A stretch of 64,000 bases of DNA, taken from CAWINH01 sp963837425 (GTDB lineage: Bacteria > Chloroflexota > Limnocylindria > QHBO01). The notes beneath the pieces are model-generated. The model saw only the letters and a program-made list of their open reading frames with translations. It made no database searches and was not told the origin of the DNA. Within the stretch, counting starts at the first letter, position 1. Each line of letters opens with the position of its first letter. Shown here piece by piece: positions 60,925 to 64,000 of this stretch. The DNA lies in assembly GCA_963837425.1 (NCBI GenBank), contig CAWINH010000012.1:1-64000 (forward strand), in the 5' to 3' direction. The translations under genes were made by a program, and so were the position numbers.

Positions 60925-62182
60925 TCGAGGCTCGTTCCGCCCGCGCCCGTTCCGCCCGCGCGGCTCGCTCTGCTCGACGGGCGGCGGCTGCATGCCAGCG
61001 GCGAAGGCGCCGGAGCCGGGATTCAACGCGCAGTCGAGTCCGTCCCACGTCGGCGAGGCTGCCACCGCGACCGAGTGCGAAGACGAGGTCCAGGACCCGC
61101 GAGGCGTTCGCCGCCGCCTCCAGCGCGCCGCCGAGGTCCCCGCGGTGGCGCTCGCGGATGCGGGCGACCTCGATCCAGGCGGCGGCCGCATCCAGCGATG
61201 CACGGCGCGTGCCGGCGGTCCACAGCGCCTCGGCGCGGGCCACCTCGCCCCGCGCGAGCAGGAGGCGGGTGGCGAGCCTGCGAATGCCGGTCACCTCGCC
61301 AGGATCGGTGACGCCGTAGCTTCCTCGCTCGAGGAGCGCGAGCGCATCGTCGAAGGCGTCGTGGCGCATGAGCTCGACCGCCATCCCGCGTGGGTCGAGC
61401 ATCGGCGCGTCGCGCCATCCGCCCGAGCGCAGCCGGACGAGCTCCGCCTCGATCAACGCCAGCGAGACGATGTCCTGCAGATTGTGATCCAGCACCCGCC
61501 TGAGCAGCTCCGGCGCGTCGCCGCGCAGGTAGCCGAAGTAGCGTTCGGGTACCTCGCTGCTCGGGCAGTCCGACCCGCGCCGGACGCCGAGCACCCCCTG
61601 CTCGATGCTCCCCAGCCGTGCGCTGCCCAGGGATCGGCGCCACAGTCGACGTGCGACCGGCAGCAGGTCGTCATGACCCTCGGGCAGGGCCGCCAGCTCC
61701 GTGTAGAGGGCATGGAGGGTGAGGCGCGAGGTGAGCAGCGGCAGGTCGAATGACCGGCCGTTGTAGGTCACCATCCTCGGGCGTGCGGCCAGCTGGCGCG
61801 ACACGTGCCGCAGCAGGCTCGGCTCGTGCGGATAGTCGGGGAGGAGGACCTGCTGGACGTCGAATCGCGTCCCACGCAGTACCCCGAGCCCGGCGAGGAA
61901 GATGACGGTGCCTGCGCCGGTGGAGAGCCCCGTCGTCTCCGTGTCGAAATAGGTGGCCGGCGGCAGGGCTCGCACTCGCTCGGCGGCATCGGCCGGCAAC
62001 TCCACGCTCCGCTCCACGACGACCGCAGACCCGGCTCCGCCCGAGAGGCGGGCGCCGAACCAGCGCGCCAGCCGCTCGGCACGGCCGTCGTCGGGGAGGG
62101 CTTCCGGGGACGGCCGCGGCGCACCCCCGAGTGACGCACGCGGGCGATGGATCTCGGCGAGCCGCTCGGCGACGCTTCGCAT
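60857..62182 (-). CDS. YprB-type RNase H-like 3'-5' exonuclease
   Basis: 441 aa. The DEDD exonuclease domain starts at 'ATYFDTETTGLSTGAGTVIF' (Asp80, Glu82), continues with 'TYNGRSFDLPLLTSRL' and ends with 'LDHNLQDIVSLALIEAEL' (Asp). The C-terminal 200 residues are helical, TPR-like and Arg-rich. YprB proteins are encoded next to the YprA helicase, as here (the ATG is 5 nt past the helicase stop), and the pair is thought to act in DNA repair or recombination. Start at 62182 is favoured by proximity to that stop. Confidence 0.88.
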   Translation of the reverse strand: MRSVAERLAEIHRPRASLGGAPRPSPEALPDDGRAERLARWFGARLSGGAGSAVVVERSVELPADAAERVRALPPATYFDTETTGLSTGAGTVIFLAGLGVLRGTRFDVQQVLLPDYPHEPSLLRHVSRQLAARPRMVTYNGRSFDLPLLTSRLTLHALYTELAALPEGHDDLLPVARRLWRRSLGSARLGSIEQGVLGVRRGSDCPSSEVPERYFGYLRGDAPELLRRVLDHNLQDIVSLALIEAELVRLRSGGWRDAPMLDPRGMAVELMRHDAFDDALALLERGSYGVTDPGEVTGIRRLATRLLLARGEVARAEALWTAGTRRASLDAAAAWIEVARIRERHRGDLGGALEAAANASRVLDLVFALGRGGSLADVGRTRLRVESRLRRLRRWHAAAARRAERAARAERARAERASITSRDVPRASSPPAPSPSSPAG

Positions 62183-62187
62183 GCCGG

Positions 62188-64000
62188 TCAGGCCATTGCC
62201 CGCAGCAGCTCGATCACGGTCGCCTTGCCCCGGGGGCCGACCTCGACCGGCGGGCCGACGCAGCCGGGGCAGCCGTCCGCGCAGCCGCAGGAGCTCACCG
62301 CGTCGCGGCAGCCCTCGATGAGGTCGCGAGTGAGGGTGTGGAGGCGCTCCGTCAGTCCGACGCCGCCGGGGACCGCATCGTAGAGATAGAGCGTGGGCCG
62401 TCCGGTGAACGGGGCCTGGACCTGGGCCAGCACCCCGATGTCGCGAGGATCGGACATCAGCAGCAGGGCAGCCGTCGTGCGCGCAATCCGCGCCAACCCG
62501 ATCAGCGCCCCGTCGAGCGTGTCGCGGTCGTACCGGTTCACGAGCTCGGCGGGCGGCACGAGCCAGCACGCGTGGGTGTGCATCTCCTGCTCGGGGATGG
62601 AGATCGACCCATACCCCACGTTCTCGTGGGTGTGGTACTTGATCTTCTTGAACATCGTCACCTTCCAGGCGACCATCACCTCGCCGCGCTGGCGCTTGCC
62701 GGCGGGGCCATCGTCGGCCTCGTCGAGGACCTCGAGCACCTTGAGCGTGACGCCAAGGTCGGCATCGGTGTAGTAGTCGACGTCCGTGCGCGTGACGTAC
62801 GCCTTGCGCTCGGCCCAGTCCAGGCGGTCGACGTGGTGCTGGATGCCCTGGTGGATGTAGATCGCCTTCTCGTGGACGAGGAGCGGCGCTGCGAAGAGGT
62901 CAACCTCGCCGAGGACCCGGTGCCGATCGCCGGTCGTGTCGATGATGACGACGTTCTCGGGCGAGCCGGACCGCAGGCTGAAGGCACTCGCCGGGAAGTT
63001 CTCGTGGCTCCAGTAGTAGCGATCGTCATCCGCGCGCCGCACGAAGCCGTCTTCCTCGAGGACGTCGAGGAGGGCGGGCGTCTCCGCGATACCGAAGGTC
63101 TCGTCTGCCGGCACCGGCAGCTCGAAGCTCGACGCCCGCAGGTGGTTCAACAGGACGTGGAGGTTGTCGGGGTTCACGAGGCCGTGCTCGGGTGACGAGT
63201 CGAACAGGTATTCCGGATGGTGCGCGAGGAACTGGTCGATGGGCGCCGAGGAGCACACGAGTGCGGCCACGCTGGTGCCGGCCCGCCGGCCGGCGCGCCC
63301 GAGCTGCTGCCAGGTGGATGCGATGGTGCCCGGATACCCGATGCTGATCGCGGCATCCAGGCTGCCGATGTCGATCCCGAGCTCGAGTGCGTTCGTGGCG
63401 ACCACTCCTCGCACGCGTCCGTCCCGCAGGCCGGCCTCGATCTCGCGGCGTTCGTTGGGCAGGTAGCCGCCGCGATAGCCGCGGATCGTGTGCGGGTGGC
63501 CGGGATCGGGCGCGAAGGTCTCGCGCAGGTAGCTGGTGAGAACCTCGACCGCCGTCCGCGTCCTCGCGAACGCGATCGTCTGCACGCCGCCCCCGATCAG
63601 CCGCGCCGCGAGCCGTTGGCCCGTCAACAGCGCCGAGCTGCGGATGCCGAGGTTCTCGTTGGCGACCGGGGGATTGACGAGGAGGATGTGCTTGCGTCCG
63701 CGCGGGGCTCCGCTGTCGTCGATCACCTCGACAGGTGCCTCGAGGATCCGCTCTGCGAGCTCACCCGGATTCGCGATCGTGGCGCTGGCGCAGATGAAGA
63801 TCGGGTCCGATCCGTAGTGCCGGCAGATCCGTCGCAGTCGCCGGATGACGTTGGCGACATGGCTTCCGAACAGGCCGCGGTAGGTGTGCAGCTCGTCGAT
63901 GACGACGAACTGCAGGTTCTCGAAGAGCTTGAACCACTTCGTGTGGTGGGGAAGGATGGCCGCGTGGAGCATGTCGGGATTCGTGATGGCGACCTGCCCG
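62188..64000 (-). CDS. YprA/Hrq1-type DEAD/DEAH-box helicase (cut by window edge)
   Basis: The frame stays open to the right edge, so the N-terminal third (with Walker A) is outside the window; about 600 residues are seen. Present motifs: 'QVAITNPDMLHAAILPHH', 'VVIDELHTYRGLFGSHVANV', 'ICASATIANPGELAERIL', 'TNALELGIDIGSLDAAISIG' and 'QQLGRAGRRAG'. The C-terminal MZB/DUF1998 zinc site is 'SCGCADGCPGCVG'. This family unwinds DNA 3'-5' and pairs with the YprB exonuclease encoded downstream. Identification is firm, start unknown. Confidence 0.93.
   Translation of the reverse strand, partial: GQVAITNPDMLHAAILPHHTKWFKLFENLQFVVIDELHTYRGLFGSHVANVIRRLRRICRHYGSDPIFICASATIANPGELAERILEAPVEVIDDSGAPRGRKHILLVNPPVANENLGIRSSALLTGQRLAARLIGGGVQTIAFARTRTAVEVLTSYLRETFAPDPGHPHTIRGYRGGYLPNERREIEAGLRDGRVRGVVATNALELGIDIGSLDAAISIGYPGTIASTWQQLGRAGRRAGTSVAALVCSSAPIDQFLAHHPEYLFDSSPEHGLVNPDNLHVLLNHLRASSFELPVPADETFGIAETPALLDVLEEDGFVRRADDDRYYWSHENFPASAFSLRSGSPENVVIIDTTGDRHRVLGEVDLFAAPLLVHEKAIYIHQGIQHHVDRLDWAERKAYVTRTDVDYYTDADLGVTLKVLEVLDEADDGPAGKRQRGEVMVAWKVTMFKKIKYHTHENVGYGSISIPEQEMHTHACWLVPPAELVNRYDRDTLDGALIGLARIARTTAALLLMSDPRDIGVLAQVQAPFTGRPTLYLYDAVPGGVGLTERLHTLTRDLIEGCRDAVSSCGCADGCPGCVGPPVEVGPRGKATVIELLRAMA

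Overview
The window is a high-GC, gene-dense bacterial chromosome segment with many 1-50 bp gene overlaps. It looks like a Terrabacteria lineage, most probably Chloroflexota of the Limnocylindria/Ellin6529 kind. That placement is an inference from gene content: cyanophycin genes, a valine T-box, an FhaA/FhaB-RodA-PBP cluster, a MoxR-DUF58-transglutaminase cluster, and leaderless genes with TAnnnT boxes just before the start codon. No rRNA or other taxonomic marker is present.

Layout. 1-5.7 kb is a cyanophycin locus: the first 80 codons of an M20 peptidase, a Mur-ligase protein with a CphA-like N-terminus but no ATP-grasp domain, cyanophycin synthetase and cyanophycinase. 5.7-12.8 kb holds a J-domain protein, a HisC-like aminotransferase, an active/inactive M16 peptidase pair, tRNA-Lys(CTT), a DUF3105 protein and two envelope-stress-type membrane proteins. 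12.88-20.21 kb is a mobile element of about 7.3 kb integrated in tRNA-Leu(TAG). It is bounded by a perfect 48-bp direct repeat and carries a tyrosine recombinase, integrase arm-type repeats, a chain of small overlapping zinc-finger and replication-type genes, a large palindrome over the first start codon of that chain, and a cassette of a helical protein, a SecB-like chaperone and a PD-(D/E)XK-type nuclease. That cassette is my best candidate for an undescribed defence or toxin-chaperone system.

After the element come tig-clpP, ogt (opposite strand), clpX and mscS (20.3-25 kb), a proline-rich coiled-coil protein, then a T-box leader and valS (26.6-29.5 kb). As written, valS is broken by one extra base. 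29.6-33.4 kb has a zinc-ribbon protein, a receiver-ParA (TadZ/CpaE-type) protein, an FmdB-type protein and a cysteine-rich protein. 33.6-37.7 kb is the cell-wall elongation/division cluster (FhaA-like, FhaB-like, FtsW/RodA, PBP). 37.8-42.3 kb is MoxR-DUF58-transglutaminase. 42.3-50 kb holds a histidine phosphatase, a class V aminotransferase, a VOC remnant, rarA, a large secreted metallophosphoesterase with FN3/PKD/DNRLRE-type repeats, and two small membrane proteins. 50.1-59.7 kb has a UvrD-type helicase fused to an Fe-S nuclease, a methyltransferase, a second TadZ-like protein with a K-to-R P-loop, murI, a zincin, a 2-hydroxyacid dehydrogenase and ychF. 60-64 kb has a PfkB kinase and a YprB/YprA-type exonuclease-helicase pair, the helicase cut by the right edge.

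Two genome-style signals recur: leaderless or near-leaderless starts, some sharing one symmetric -10 box between divergent genes, and convergent genes whose stop codons interlock in a CTAG.
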